In this document: one piece after another, positions 23,800 through 34,700 of the stretch
How the letters are laid out: every line of letters starts with the position of its first letter
How positions within the stretch are numbered: the first letter of the stretch is position 1
From: Diphasiastrum complanatum
Lineage: Eukaryota > Streptophyta > Lycopodiopsida > Lycopodiales > Lycopodiaceae
Length of the DNA: 64,000 nt
Direction of reading: 5' to 3'
Assembly (NCBI GenBank): GCA_029204225.1
Contig: CM055094.1
Location: 18,656,708 to 18,720,707 of the forward strand
The notes under the pieces: generated by a model
Databases searched by the model: none
The model's input: the letters and a program-made list of their open reading frames with translations, nothing else
Told to the model about the DNA's origin: nothing
Position numbers and translations under genes: made by a program

Positions 23800-25330
23800 C
23801 TGTCCAAAAGGCACTCTATCAACCTGATTTAGATCTCTGGAAAGAAGGTGTGGATAAAGAGTATTCATCTCTTATCAAGAACCAAACGTGGACGATTGTC
23901 AAAATACCTGCCAGCAGAAACGTAGTTGATTGCAAATGGATTTTCAAAGTCAAGTACAACGCAGATGGAAGCATCAACAGAAGAAAGGCATGATTTGTAG
24001 CCAGAGGATTTTCTTAGGTATACAATGTCGATTACATTGAGACTTTCAGTCTAGTAGTCAAGCATTCTTCTATTCAACTAAATTTGCTATCATTTGTCGC
24101 TACAGCAGATTTGAAAATACATCAAATGGATGTACAGACAACATATCTCAATGGAGTTATCGAAGAAGACATTTACATGGTGCAACCCAAAGATTATATT
24201 ATCGAGGGTACACACAATCATGTGTGTAAACTCCATAAGGCACTTTATGGCTTGAAGCAATATGCTCGAGCATGGTTTCAAAGGATCAATACTTTCCTTA
24301 CTGATCACGACTATACACTTAGCTCTTCAGATTCAAACGTTTACTTCAAAGCAGTGCAACAGTACTGATTTGATAAAAAAAGCCAAGACAATGCTATCTT
24401 CCTAATTTGATATGACCGATTTGGGCGAAGCTCATTTCTGCCTTGGTATACAAATCCACAGAGACAGAAAACAGAAGTTGGTCTACATTACACAACAGAG
24501 GTACATCTACAACATGTGAGTCAGATAGAATCTGATGAATTGCAAGTTAACTCTCTCACCAATGGAACCAGGACTCAAATTGTCAAAGGACCAGTGTCCC
24601 CAAACAATTCATGAGAAGCAGCAGATGCATGAGTATTCTTACCATTCTATTAAAGGATCTCTTATGTACGCCATGATCTATACCAGGCCAGACATAGCTT
24701 TTGCAGTCAACTGTCTCACTCAGCTTATGACTAATCTTGGTATAACACATTGGAAGGATCTTATCAGAGTCATGAGATATCGTTGGGCTACTATGGACTT
24801 TTGCATTTGTTATGGAGCAGTCGGCAACGACAATCTCAATTTACTCAATGGTTACACAGATGCGAGTTGGGAAGGAGATGTAGACACTCATAAATCTACT
24901 TTTGGATTTACATTCTTTCTCAACAATGGTCCAATTTCCTGGAACAGTCGTAAGCAATCTTCAATAGCTCTATCTTCCACTATATCAAAGTATATCGCAG
25001 CCTCTCAAGTTACAAAAGAAGCAATTTGTTTGAGGAATTTACTCTCAGATATCGGTCTGAATCAATATGCTCCAACGATATTATTTTGTGATAATCAAAG
25101 TGCCAACGCTTTATCAGCCAACCCTAGATTTCATTCCAAGAGTAAGCACATTGTACTGAAGTATCATTTTGTCAAACGAAAAGTTTTCAACGAAGAGGTC
25201 AGATTGTAGTACTGTAGAACGCAAGATATGACAGCAGATGTTTTTACTAAAGCATTAAGTTTGGAGTCACACAGAAGATTTTGTGTAGAACTAAGTTTGA
25301 AGGTCAAGCCATTCAAGGATCAGATTAAGG
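23800..25330 (+). pseudogene. Copia C RT-RNase H remnant
   Basis: RT fragments: NQTWTIVKIPASRNVVDCKW, KVKYNADGSINRRKA, then a stop, HQMDVQTTYLNGVIEEDIYM, KALYGLKQYARAW. The sequence jumps at about 24368 from VYFKAVQQ to debris and the YVDD catalytic box is absent. The RNase H part is open from 24535 to 25209: GSLMYAMIYTRPDIAFAVNC, NGYTDASWEGD, KQSSIALSST, CDNQSANALSANPRFHSKSK, a stop at 25207, then MTADVFTKAL. It cannot encode a working enzyme. Confidence 0.88.
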
Positions 25331-25335
25331 GGGAG

Positions 25336-26460
25336 TGTTGGATTCTTCTCCTTCTTACCAATCGTCTAATCAATTATAATCTTCATCCGTTGTTTATCCA
25401 GTTCTGTGGATGAGTCTTGTGTGTTTACACACTCTGCAGAATTACAAGTGTTTTTACACAGTCTGCAGAATTAGCCAAAGTTTACGATAGTGTCGCATGT
25501 TTTGCCTGTTTGGAATCCCGTTTGAAATGCAGTGTCGCCTTTTTCACATTTTTCGCCTGACAGAAATCTCGTGTAAAATCACAATGTCGCATTTTTCGCT
25601 TTTTCCAAAGAGCCTCAAATGTTAAGGAAATGACTATGGCAAAGTGTGGGACAACCCTAAATGAGATTTAAGGGCACCTTATCATTTTTCGTCTTTTTCG
25701 TGAAGTATCGCCTGTGGTTGTTTTAGTTCATTTTTACAAAGCTACAGTTTTGGTGCATTTATGCCGACAGAACGTTTACGGCCAATTTCACCGCTTATTA
25801 ACAATCAATGACAAGGATGCCAACCGATCACCAGCCAACTGGCGATCACAATTGATGATCTAATTTCTTAGTATAAATAGTTGTTCATATTCATACAGTT
25901 TCATTCATTGAAAATCAAAATTATCAGAAGCATTTGAATAGTTAGCTCTCTCTTTCTCAAGCCTGCAAGCTTGAACACTCCTGAGCATTCTAGCTCACTT
26001 CTTAAAGTTGTTTTAGAGATTGTTATTGTGCCACTGCTTATCAACATTGCGCTTAATTCAAACTTTTATTTTAGCCGCTCAGAGATGGCATAGAGTACAC
26101 GGCTTCGACTGCATTGTACTCATTTACTTCTGTTACATTTTCATACTGAATCAATACTCTCCTTCATTGCGTTCAGCTTTCGTCTTAGAATGTATGCGTT
26201 TATGTATTTCTTCGTGAACAATTTGCGACTAATTATTTGTCTGATAATTTTTTATGCTTAATTGTTTGGTTATGTAATCATTGTAGTATTGGCGATTTCA
26301 AAGTTAGTTACTATAAGTTCAAACGTGATTTCTATCAGTATTGTTTTGTTTGAAATTGATAGGCGTAGTCATGCATTGATAAAGAGGAAGATAGACACAC
26401 GAATTATTGTCATTTGTTTCTTTTCGAGCTAGACCTATCTTATACACACCACTTTTCGAC
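25336..26460 (+). repeat. Copia C 3' LTR
   Basis: About 1125 bp, aligns with the 5' LTR with many substitutions and indels, begins directly after AAGGGGGAG. Confidence 0.86.
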
Positions 26461-26465
26461 AGAGG

Positions 26466-27160
26466 GGGAGTTTGGCTGGGGGCTGGGTTGTGCAAGGTAA
26501 TGCCCAATTACAAGGCTTATACTCTCGTATTAAACTACCCTCATATGCTTGAACTTTTTCATACTATGAATCAGGTCATTGAATGAGTTTTTGTTTAGTA
26601 CATTTGAAATTATAACCCTTCAGGTTTGTGAAAGAAGTACATGCATTGACTTTCAAAATTTTCTCATATTATCGTACATTTTCTTGTACCTTACATTTTA
26701 ATTTTTATATTACTAGTGAAATTCTAGTTGATGCTAACGTTGATAAGCTGTACCGTGTGTTATGTGCCTTATCGTTGTCTTTGGACAACTTTTCATAGGA
26801 AAAAATATGCATTTGTATCTATAACAGTTGCCTCGTTACATACTTCATAGATAAGGGACAAAATTGTAAACCCACTTGCTGATAGGAATGTTTTGAGATG
26901 TAACTACTTGCAAATTGCAAGCGACTACTCCTTCTGTCAGTAGATTTTTGTACAAACTCAGTGTTCATCAGCGTCTTGTGACGAAGGCCGCAGTTGCCAT
27001 GTGCAGGCGGTAGTGCAGCTGCTGATGAATGATGAGCTAATTCACACGTGAATTCTGATGCCCCACGGGCCACCAACCTCTGCCATCAGCTCGGGCTGCG
27101 ATTCAGCTCCATCCCTTTCTTTCTTTCTGCTGTGCTTCCTGAATCCTGCCTGCCACTCAA
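26466..27160. other. Gene-poor stretch beside the root-cap pseudogene
   Basis: No domain recognised. A minus-strand frame at 26819-27076 has plausible composition but no known motif; it could be 3' sequence of the pseudogene to its right. Confidence 0.35.
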
Positions 27161-27224
27161 TATAACAAGGGTCCTTACGTTTGCATGTGGCCTGGCACTT
27201 GGAAGAGCAGTCAATGAAGCAAGC
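27161..27224 (-). repeat. Duplicated exon-intron border, copy 1
   Basis: 64 bases, one mismatch from 27814-27877. It carries the coding end of the Cys-rich exon plus the splice donor (GTAAGG here) and lies misplaced after the root-cap exon. Confidence 0.9.
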
Positions 27225-27549
27225 TGCTTTGCCTCTACCGTAATGGGTACGCCATCGTGCGAGAACAGTAGCTGATCAAATTGATCATTCCATGTACTTA
27301 CCTTCTTCACTGCGACAGTGAATTTGTGGGAGTCGAACATGATACCCAGCGCCTTTACCCACGTGTAATCTCTGGTTCTTCCTTCTGGGCGTTTTCCTAT
27401 AAAATGAGCATTGATGTGCAAATTCTTGTCAGATACAAGACAGAAATCTTTATTAGCTTGTCCATGGAAGTAGAACATAACACCATCTCCTCCAACAAAT
27501 CTGGGGTCATAACATACAGCTCCGTAGCCCCAGCACCTAGGCTTGCGAT
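27225..27549 (-). pseudogene. Root-cap-family gene, second exon (truncated)
   Basis: Minus strand, after a TTGCAG acceptor at 27554-27550: RKPRCWGYGAVCYDPRFVGG, DGVMFYFHGQANKDFCLVSD, LHINAHFIGKRPEGRTRDYT, WVKALGIMFDSHKFTVAV, then LLFSHDGVPITV. This is the Root_cap domain of plant LEA-like/root-cap secreted proteins, whose biochemical role is not settled. The frame is intact but ends where the family should continue for 100 or more residues; instead it runs into a duplicated piece of exon 1 (27161-27224) and stops at 27086. One of very few non-transposon gene pieces in the window. Confidence 0.82.
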
Positions 27550-27813
27550 CTGCAATATTGAAAGGATCCGTTAACTTTCAAAAGAAGCTGCCCATACCGC
27601 TGCTTACTAGCTTAGATTGGCTCAATGTGAAGAAAGCTGAGCAATTTTAGTGCTAAAAGTTAAAACACATAGCTGTTCAAGCAGTTGAATGGAATGCTGC
27701 AAGCTGCACGGAATCGCAAAACATGGAAACGCAATGAAACTCAATCTCCTCTTGTCGAAAGATTGTAGCTGGACCCTTTCAATATGTAGGTTGTCTAGAG
27801 AAAACGATTAATC

Positions 27814-27877
27814 TATAACAAGGGTGCTTACGTTTGCATGTGGCCTGGCACTTGGAAGAGCAGTCAATGAAGCAAGC
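27814..27877 (-). repeat. Duplicated exon-intron border, copy 2 (in place)
   Basis: The original-position copy of the 64-base unit repeated at 27161-27224. Confidence 0.9.
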
Positions 27878-28015
27878 AGACTTTCCTGGCCCACCATAGC
27901 TGCGACTAGGACACTGCTTGGGGCATTTGAGCACCTTGCTGCTACACCAGTTATATAGATACGAACTGCATATAGCAGCCTCTGGACCTCCATAGGATGA
28001 TGGCATCAGGGAAAC
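27832..28015 (-). pseudogene. Root-cap-family gene, Cys-rich exon cut by a gypsy LTR
   Basis: Minus-strand reading after the LTR: SSYGGPEAAICSSYLYNWCS, KCPKQCPSRSYGGPG, ACFIDCSSKCQATCK, ending at a GTAAGC donor (27831-27826). The regularly spaced Cys pairs are typical of the exon before the Root_cap domain. With the 276-base intron it joins the exon at 27549. Its 5' side stops exactly at the gypsy LTR (28016), so promoter and signal peptide are separated or lost. Probably dead. Confidence 0.75.
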
Positions 28016-28442
28016 TGATGGTGGACAAACCAACCCAACCAAACCTAGATCGGACGGATCTAGCCCCCAAGCTATGGATCAATCACTCAGAGTGGAATGA
28101 GGCATCACACCAGCAGCATCTTGCCACCGGTCATGCTATCAAGCATAGACTAGTGAGAGCCCAATAGGTATACTTATACCCTCCAAGGCCCATGCACCAC
28201 TAGTAGTGCACTGTGACACCTCATTGGACACCTTTGTAGCCTATCTGGGTCATCTAGTTTTCCAATTATTCACTGATAGACCCATACCAATCTACCATCA
28301 AGTGTTTAGGCCTACAACCATTAATTATGACCATGTACACATAAGGGCCCCAATTCCCTTATAGTCACAATTAACTTACAGGTTGTTGGTCTACCGGTCC
28401 CTTGCGTAGACACACTACTCGAGATGAGTCATGGTCATGACA
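28016..28442 (-). repeat. 3' LTR of a minus-strand gypsy
   Basis: On the minus strand begins TGTCATGACC after a G-rich polypurine tract (AAGGGGGGAAGAA, about 28443-28456) and ends CCACCATCA. A related copy, same orientation, is at 40199-40630. Confidence 0.8.
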
Positions 28443-29060
28443 TTCTTCCCCCCTTATTCAAGTTTTGTCCTCAAAACTTAAAACTGGGGAAGTTTTTCCT
28501 TAAGCTTCCTCCTTGTTCCCAGGAATCATCATCATCTATACATCCCTTCCATTGAACCAGATGCTCGGTAACTATACGATTTCTCAATCCTTTAGTTCTT
28601 GTATCCAAGATCTTTCCGGGTTCAAGCCCGATGATTCATCCAACAGGTCCAATCGATCTCCAGATCCAAGATGCTCTCTTTTCAGAAGTTTTGATTGGTA
28701 AGATAAAGATCCGATCATTTTCAAGATCTTAAATGGTCCTTTATATCTAGGAGATGATTAGTAATGCTAGCCGGTATGCATTACACTTGAATCCATCGAG
28801 ATTCTCAAAAAATACACAACCCCCCACTTGGAAGTCTCTCGATGATCTTTTTAAACTCACATAAAGTTGGTCCCCATTCTGAGTACACAAGACATTCTCA
28901 CGTGCAATCCGTAGCATTTCCTGCTATCATGTAGGAAATCCGCTACTTTATGAACTTTGAATGTTCGAGTCTCTACCGCAATGGGTGATATAGGATTAAA
29001 ACTATATGTAAACACGCACAGGCTATAACCGGTAGCCAAATGCTTACTATAACCCAATCT
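28443..29060 (-). pseudogene. Gypsy integrase C-terminus and chromodomain remnant
   Basis: Minus strand, from 29057: HLATGYSLCVFTYSFNPISP, VHKVADFLHDS, GDQLYVSLKRSSRDFQVGGC, YKGPFKILKMIGSLSY, then ILDTRTKGLRN, TEHLVQWKGCIDDDDSWEQG and a stop before GGACAAAACTTGAATAAGGG. These match the end of integrase (the TGYSP..YG segment, the YKGPFKI/IG..Y motif) and a chromodomain-like tail (EHLVQWKG, SWE) of a chromovirus. At least three frames are needed, so it is decayed. The upstream pol may have continued toward 40 kb before Copia E inserted, but I cannot recognise it. Confidence 0.68.
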
Positions 29061-29951
29061 CCATCAAGGTGACTACCTCTCTGAGGAGATTGCTATGAAA
29101 ATGTGAATAGGTATATTAATTGATCTTCTGATTATGCAGGTAGTCCTTCTTTTAACCGACCAAGTATAACTAGAATCTGAACTATGATTCGTCAATCATA
29201 ATTTATCAGATTCTTGTCCTATACTCAATAAAAGAACATGATACCCTCACATAGGCAACAATTAATAATCAGAAGAAACTTTAAACTTAGAGTCACCTCT
29301 AGTTTAGCAAATATGACCATCCAAAAGCGACCAGTGAACTTCAAATCGTGAATGTTCATGATGTCACTTTGGTACCGTAAAGCCTAAACATACACTTTAT
29401 AGCTACTTGGTCAGTACCTACATAACGATAGTCAATTTGGTAAGGTGATCAGTCAAACCAAAATTCCACTAACCTGGGTATTCATCTAGGATATAAATAA
29501 TATCCTCTCCTATGGATTAGGTATTTTTTAGAGTCCGAGTTATGATTTACCAATCCCAACTCTCCATATTCCCTAGACCATACCAATCATAAGAGTGCAT
29601 TACAATTCTTAAAAGACACATGAGTTGTTCCTGAAAGTCCTTTCCATTTGGAAAGTTCTAGACTTTCCCAACTCACACACGGTGTCTATAAAAGGATTGT
29701 AATTCCAAGAATGTCCTTACTTTAGACATGGCACAAATTGTCATTCCAAGGTTAGGGTCCTAATCTAAAATACGTCTAGATTTTCCTCTTAAGTTCTAAT
29801 CTGGAATAACTTAAGATTTACCGGAATCTCATTACGTGAAGTTCTAATTTTTGGCAACCCACAACTATCCAACTCTCCTGAGTCTTCCAGGATAGCATTT
29901 CATAAATTCCAAACGGGAAAAGATAAGGCCAAAAAGTTCTCGTGTATTCTA
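29061..29951. other. Unrecognised DNA, possibly decayed gypsy interior
   Basis: No frame over 60 codons. Position between the gypsy remnant and Copia E suggests old element interior. Confidence 0.35.
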
Positions 29952-30606
29952 TGTGAAAATTGTCAACATTTCCTAGCTAGTTTGAGGCCTAAATTGGCTA
30001 AAATTGTAAATAGTTTTTGTTCTGGAGTTTCACACGTGTGAACCAGGCCACAATGTTTTTATTTACTGTATTTTTTCAGTATGATGAAGTGTCAAACTTC
30101 ATACCCTTCAAAATGAGACCATTTTGATGTATTTTGGTCATATAAGCCATTTTTAGCTATTTTTCCTATATAGGGAATATCTAGGGTCAAGTACCTTCTA
30201 GAGAGAGGAGAGAGAGTCATCTTCCTCATCCATAAATAGTAGGGAAGTCGTGGAGAACAGGTTGGAGAAACCTTTTGTATGCTTCATTGAGATCAATAGA
30301 TCATTGTCATTGTTTCTTCCTCCATTGAGAGCATTGTTGTGTGTATTGTCTTCAAGCTATTGTGTATGATCTTAGGTGCTTTCCAAAAGTGGTAGGCTGA
30401 TGTATTATGGACTGTATAATGCTATTTTGGGCCGCACTTGATGTTTATGGAAGTTTCCATTTGTGATAAATGCTTTTTGATCAAGTTCTTTGCATTCTAG
30501 GTAGCATAGAATGTGTTGCCAATTCCTAGCTTATGTAGTTTGGAGTGCAAGCATTCAAGCCAATGATCTTGGAGTTTAGATCCACTTAGGATCTGTATTT
30601 TTCACA
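29952..30606 (+). repeat. Copia E 5' LTR
   Basis: 655 bp, TGTGAAAATTG...TTTTTCACA. TATA-like boxes: CTATATAG at 30166-30173 and ATAAATAG at 30232-30239; which one is used is not shown by sequence. Confidence 0.96.
30232..30239 (+). promoter_or_regulatory. Possible LTR TATA box
   Basis: ATAAATAG in the middle of the 5' LTR; an alternative is CTATATAG at 30166-30173. Confidence 0.35.
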
Positions 30607-30618
30607 TGGTATCAGAGC
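30607..30618 (+). other. Primer-binding site
   Basis: TGGTATCAGAGC directly abuts the LTR. A long leader (30619-31778) follows with no gene; direct-repeat-like phrases containing GCTGGA and CAGGTT recur in it. Confidence 0.93.
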
Positions 30619-31778
30619 TGGTTGGCTTCTATTTACAGTAAGTATTCCATTTTTGGTGATATTTGGATGTTTGATCAAGTTCTAGCATGATTTTGCATTG
30701 CTTTGTTGATCAAATCTTACTAACCTTTGTTTTGTGAGTTGAACTTGTGGATCAAAAGCATATTTCAGGTCTATTGAAGATCAGAGACTGAAAAGAAACT
30801 ATTTTGGATCAGATCATAACACCTAATCATTTGTGATTGTGAGGCTTGTGCATATTCAATACTAACAATGTTCTTTTCAATCCTATTGTTGACAATCTCC
30901 ATTCTTGGATGAACACTCTCCTTAAGTGGATGAAACTTCTCCTTAAGTGGATGACAAATGCTCTTTTGAGTGAGTTGTAATTCTCCTAAAGGCTGAGCAA
31001 AGCTCCCATTTGGATGAAAGATCCCCTTTTTTGGGTGAACATATTGTAAGCTCCATTGTGAAGAGCATATTGTAAAGATTGTCATCAATTTTGGCATAAA
31101 TTTTGGTGTACTTTGTTGAGCATGTAAGTAACTCTCCTTATGTAATTTGATTGGAGCATTTGCTGGAAGGTGTTAACCATTATGCAAGTGTGTTTTCAGG
31201 TTCTTAACAGGTTGAGGAACATTCTCATGTGAAGTGATCTTAGATCTACATCTAAACACCAAGATTTGACAAGATAGTGAAGCTAGTCTTGTGATTCACT
31301 AAGTGTGCTCATTCATTCACCTCTAAATCTTGTATTTATCACTTGCTGGAGTTTATAAACTTTTAGAAGTGTGGTTTACATGTGGTTTTACAGGTTGAAT
31401 CAATATCTTAGTGTGTTGATCATATGTTGATCAAGTTTGTTCATTACTAGGTAATCTTGGCATCCTAGTTTTGGGTATTTTCTAAGAATGCAAGTAACTC
31501 TTCACACCATAACTTGATTTGGTCACTTGCTGGAAAGTTTGAGAGCTTAAGCAAGAGTGTGTTCAGGTTGGTTTGATTTTGTAATCCATTCTTAGTGTGT
31601 GCAAAGTGTTGCATGTGTTTCAATCTTCCTTTCTATGCTTGGAAACCATCTAGGTTCAAGATAGAAGTGTTTTAGGGTCCTAAATCTTCATAGATCTCTT
31701 TATCTATCATTTGTTGAGAGAAAAGTGAGTGCTAAGTGCTTTAGGACAGAACCTAAAAGTTGAAGAAACATTAGAATC

Positions 31779-34700
31779 ATGGCTTCCAATGGTGGGATCA
31801 TGCTAGAGTCTAGTGAAAGGTTGAGTTCATCAAACTACTCTACTTGGAAAGTGAGGATGGAGTCCTTACTTGAGTTGAATGAACTCATGGACATAGTTGC
31901 AGAAATTGAAGAGAGACCTCTCACACTTCAAGAGCAACAAAGGTTTGATAAGAAGGCCAAAAGGGCTCTTCATATCATTAAAATGAATGTTACAAATGAA
32001 CTTCTCAAGGAAGTTGGAAAGTGTCAAAGTGCAAGTGAGGCATGGAATGCCTTAAAGAAGCTCTTTGAATCAAAGTCCACATCTAGGGTATTGACCCTAA
32101 GGAGACAAATATTTTCTAGTAGGCAAAGAGAGGGTGAAAGTGCTCATGCATTTATCTTGAGAGTTAAGTCCCTAAGTGATGATTTAGCATGCATTGATGA
32201 GAACATAAAAGATGGTGAAATAGTCCAAGTTATGTTGAATGGTTTGCTAAATGAACATGCTAACCTTGTGCAAAGTTTTGCCATTCAAAGAGTCTTGCCA
32301 AGTGTGGTTGACTTGCAAGAAATCTTATTGGCTGAAGAACATAGGTTGCAATCAAAGCTTGATGGTGCATCCTTGCAAGGTGGAGGTGAAGAGGCTTTCT
32401 TCACAAAAGGCAAATTCAAGGGCAAAGGTAAAGGCAAAGGGAAATGGTCCAAAGGTGGTAACTTTGATCATGATGATCACTCTTCCTCTTCCTCTTCTAC
32501 TAAGAACAATAAGTCAAAGTTCAAGTGCTTTTATTGTGGGATAAAAGGTCATTTTGCAAATGAATGTTATAAGAAGAAAAGAGAGCAAGGAGAGAGGCAA
32601 GGAAATCTTACAATAGATGAGGAAGAACATAACACATGTGAATCACTTGTTATGACTTCAAGTTTGTTAGCCAACATAGATGATAATGATCCTTGGTGGA
32701 TTGATAGTGGAGCCTCATCTCACATGACAAGACATAAGGAATACTTTACATCCTTATTGTCTTATGAGGGAGAAGGTAACATCATCTACACTGCAAATGA
32801 TGGTCAATGTGACATCAAAGGCATAGGCACTATTCCTATTTCCCTTTCAACAAATAGGAAACCAAATCTTGAAAATGTTTTGTACATTCCTTCAATCACT
32901 AAGAATTTGCTTAGTGTAAGTCAAATGATTGACAAAGGACTTGATGTGGAGTTCATTGGAGATGCATGTTTGATAAGTAAATGTGGATCCTTGATTGCTC
33001 AAGGTAGGAGGCATGGTAAACTTTTCAAGCTTGATGCATGTGTGATCTCTAATCATGAAGGATGTATGGCTAGGGAGCAATTGACAAACCAAGAAGTTTG
33101 GCACAAGAGGTTGGGCCATCCCAACTTCAAATCTTTGGAGGTAATGGCAAAGAAAGAGCTTGTTCTTGGTCTCCCTAAAAGTCTTGTTGCAAACAATAGT
33201 GTTTGTGAACATTGTGCCTTGTCCAAATCTCATAGACTTGCTTATTCTAGATCTACTTCTAGATCTAAAGAAGCTTTTCAACTTGTGCATTCTGATATTC
33301 ATTCTTCTAGTACAACTAGCAATGGTGGGGCAAAGATGTATGCAACTTTCATTGATGACTTTAGTAGGTATACTTGGATCTATCTTCTTAAAAGTAAGGA
33401 TGAAGTGTTTGCTGCATTTGTCAAGTTCAAGAATGAAATGGAAAACCAATTCAATACAAAGATCAAATGCTTAAGATCTGATAATGGAGGGGAATACACC
33501 TCAAATAGGTTCAAAGACTTTTGTATAGCACATGGGATTAAGAGGGAGATGTCTAGTCCTAGGACTCCACAACAGAATGGAGTGGCCGAGAGGAAGAATA
33601 GAACCCTTTGTGAATGTGCCAAGGCAATGAGACTACATGCTAATCTTGCTAAGTCTTTTTGGGGGGAAGCTTTAGCATGTGCTAACTATCTATGTAATAG
33701 ATGGACAAGTGCTTCCTTGGATGGTAAAACTCCTCATGAGGTTCTTTATGGTAGAAGGCCGAGTGTCAAGCATTGTAGGATCTTTGGATGTACATGTTTT
33801 GTCAATATCACACTTGATGATAGAACTAAAGAAGATCCTTCATCAAAGAAGGGTGTGTTTGTTGGCTATAGTGAAGTAAGCAAGGCTTACAAAGTGTACA
33901 TTCCTTCTACAAAGAAAGTTGTCATAAGTAGGGATGTCATCTTTCATGAAGAGAATGTTTCCAATGTTGTTGATGTTGATGTTGATGTGCCTACTAATCA
34001 TCATGATGTGCAAGATGTCTTGGATGAAGATGGAGATGCCACTCCAAAGCAAACTTCAAGGAAGACTCAAAGGCAAAGGGCTAAGCCATCAAGGCTAACC
34101 TATGATGAAAAAGGAAAGCAAGTGGTGGACAACTCTAACTTTGCTTTTCTTACCTCTTTTGATGAACCAACTTGTGTAGGTGAAGCAAATCAAAAGAAGG
34201 AATGGATCCAAGCCATGGATCATGAGCATCAAGCACTCATCAAAAGCAACACATGGAGGTTGGTAAAGCTTCCAAAGGACAAGAAGGCAATTGGTTGTAA
34301 GTGGATCTTCAAGATCAAGACAAATCAAGATGGATCAATCAACAAGTACAAGGCAAGGTTGGTGGCAAAGGGGTATGCTCAAGAATATGGTATTGACTAT
34401 GATGAGACCTTTGCACCCGTGGCAAAGATGGTAACTATTCGAATCCTAATCTCTCTTGCAACTCTTTATGATTGGGATATGTGGCAAATGGATGTTACTA
34501 ATGCCTTCTTGAATGGTGATCTTGAAGAAGATATTTACATGGAGCAACCCGAGGGCTATGTTTCACATGATGAGCCTAATCATGTGTGCTATCTCCAAAA
34601 GAGTTTGTATGGGCTAAAGCAAGCACCAAGGAGTTGGTATGCTAAGCTCAATTCCTTCTTACTTTCTCAAAACTTTGTTATGAGTGAGTATGATCATTCT

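Larger units (their letters stand above)
20958..26460 (+). mobile_element. Copia C, old, gag-less
   Basis: Two long LTRs starting TGTTGGATT (20958-22133, 25336-26460), primer-binding-site-like TGGTATCAGAAC at 22134, polypurine AAGGGGGAG at 25327-25335, and AGAGG on both outer sides (20953-20957; 26461-26465), consistent with a target duplication overlapping the terminal A. The inner part is only 3.2 kb: gag is lost and pol has many stops. The LTRs differ by about 50 bp in length and many substitutions, so it is much older than Copia E. Confidence 0.88.

Noticed and set aside
28720..28780. tRNA or other structural RNA genes in the window
   Set aside because: The TGGTATCAGAGC matches are primer-binding sites, and no cloverleaf with box A and box B was recognised by eye; a covariance-model scan would be needed to exclude them.
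32892..33622. Minus-strand frames under the Copia E polyprotein
   Set aside because: Shadows of the intact sense gene; no independent motif.
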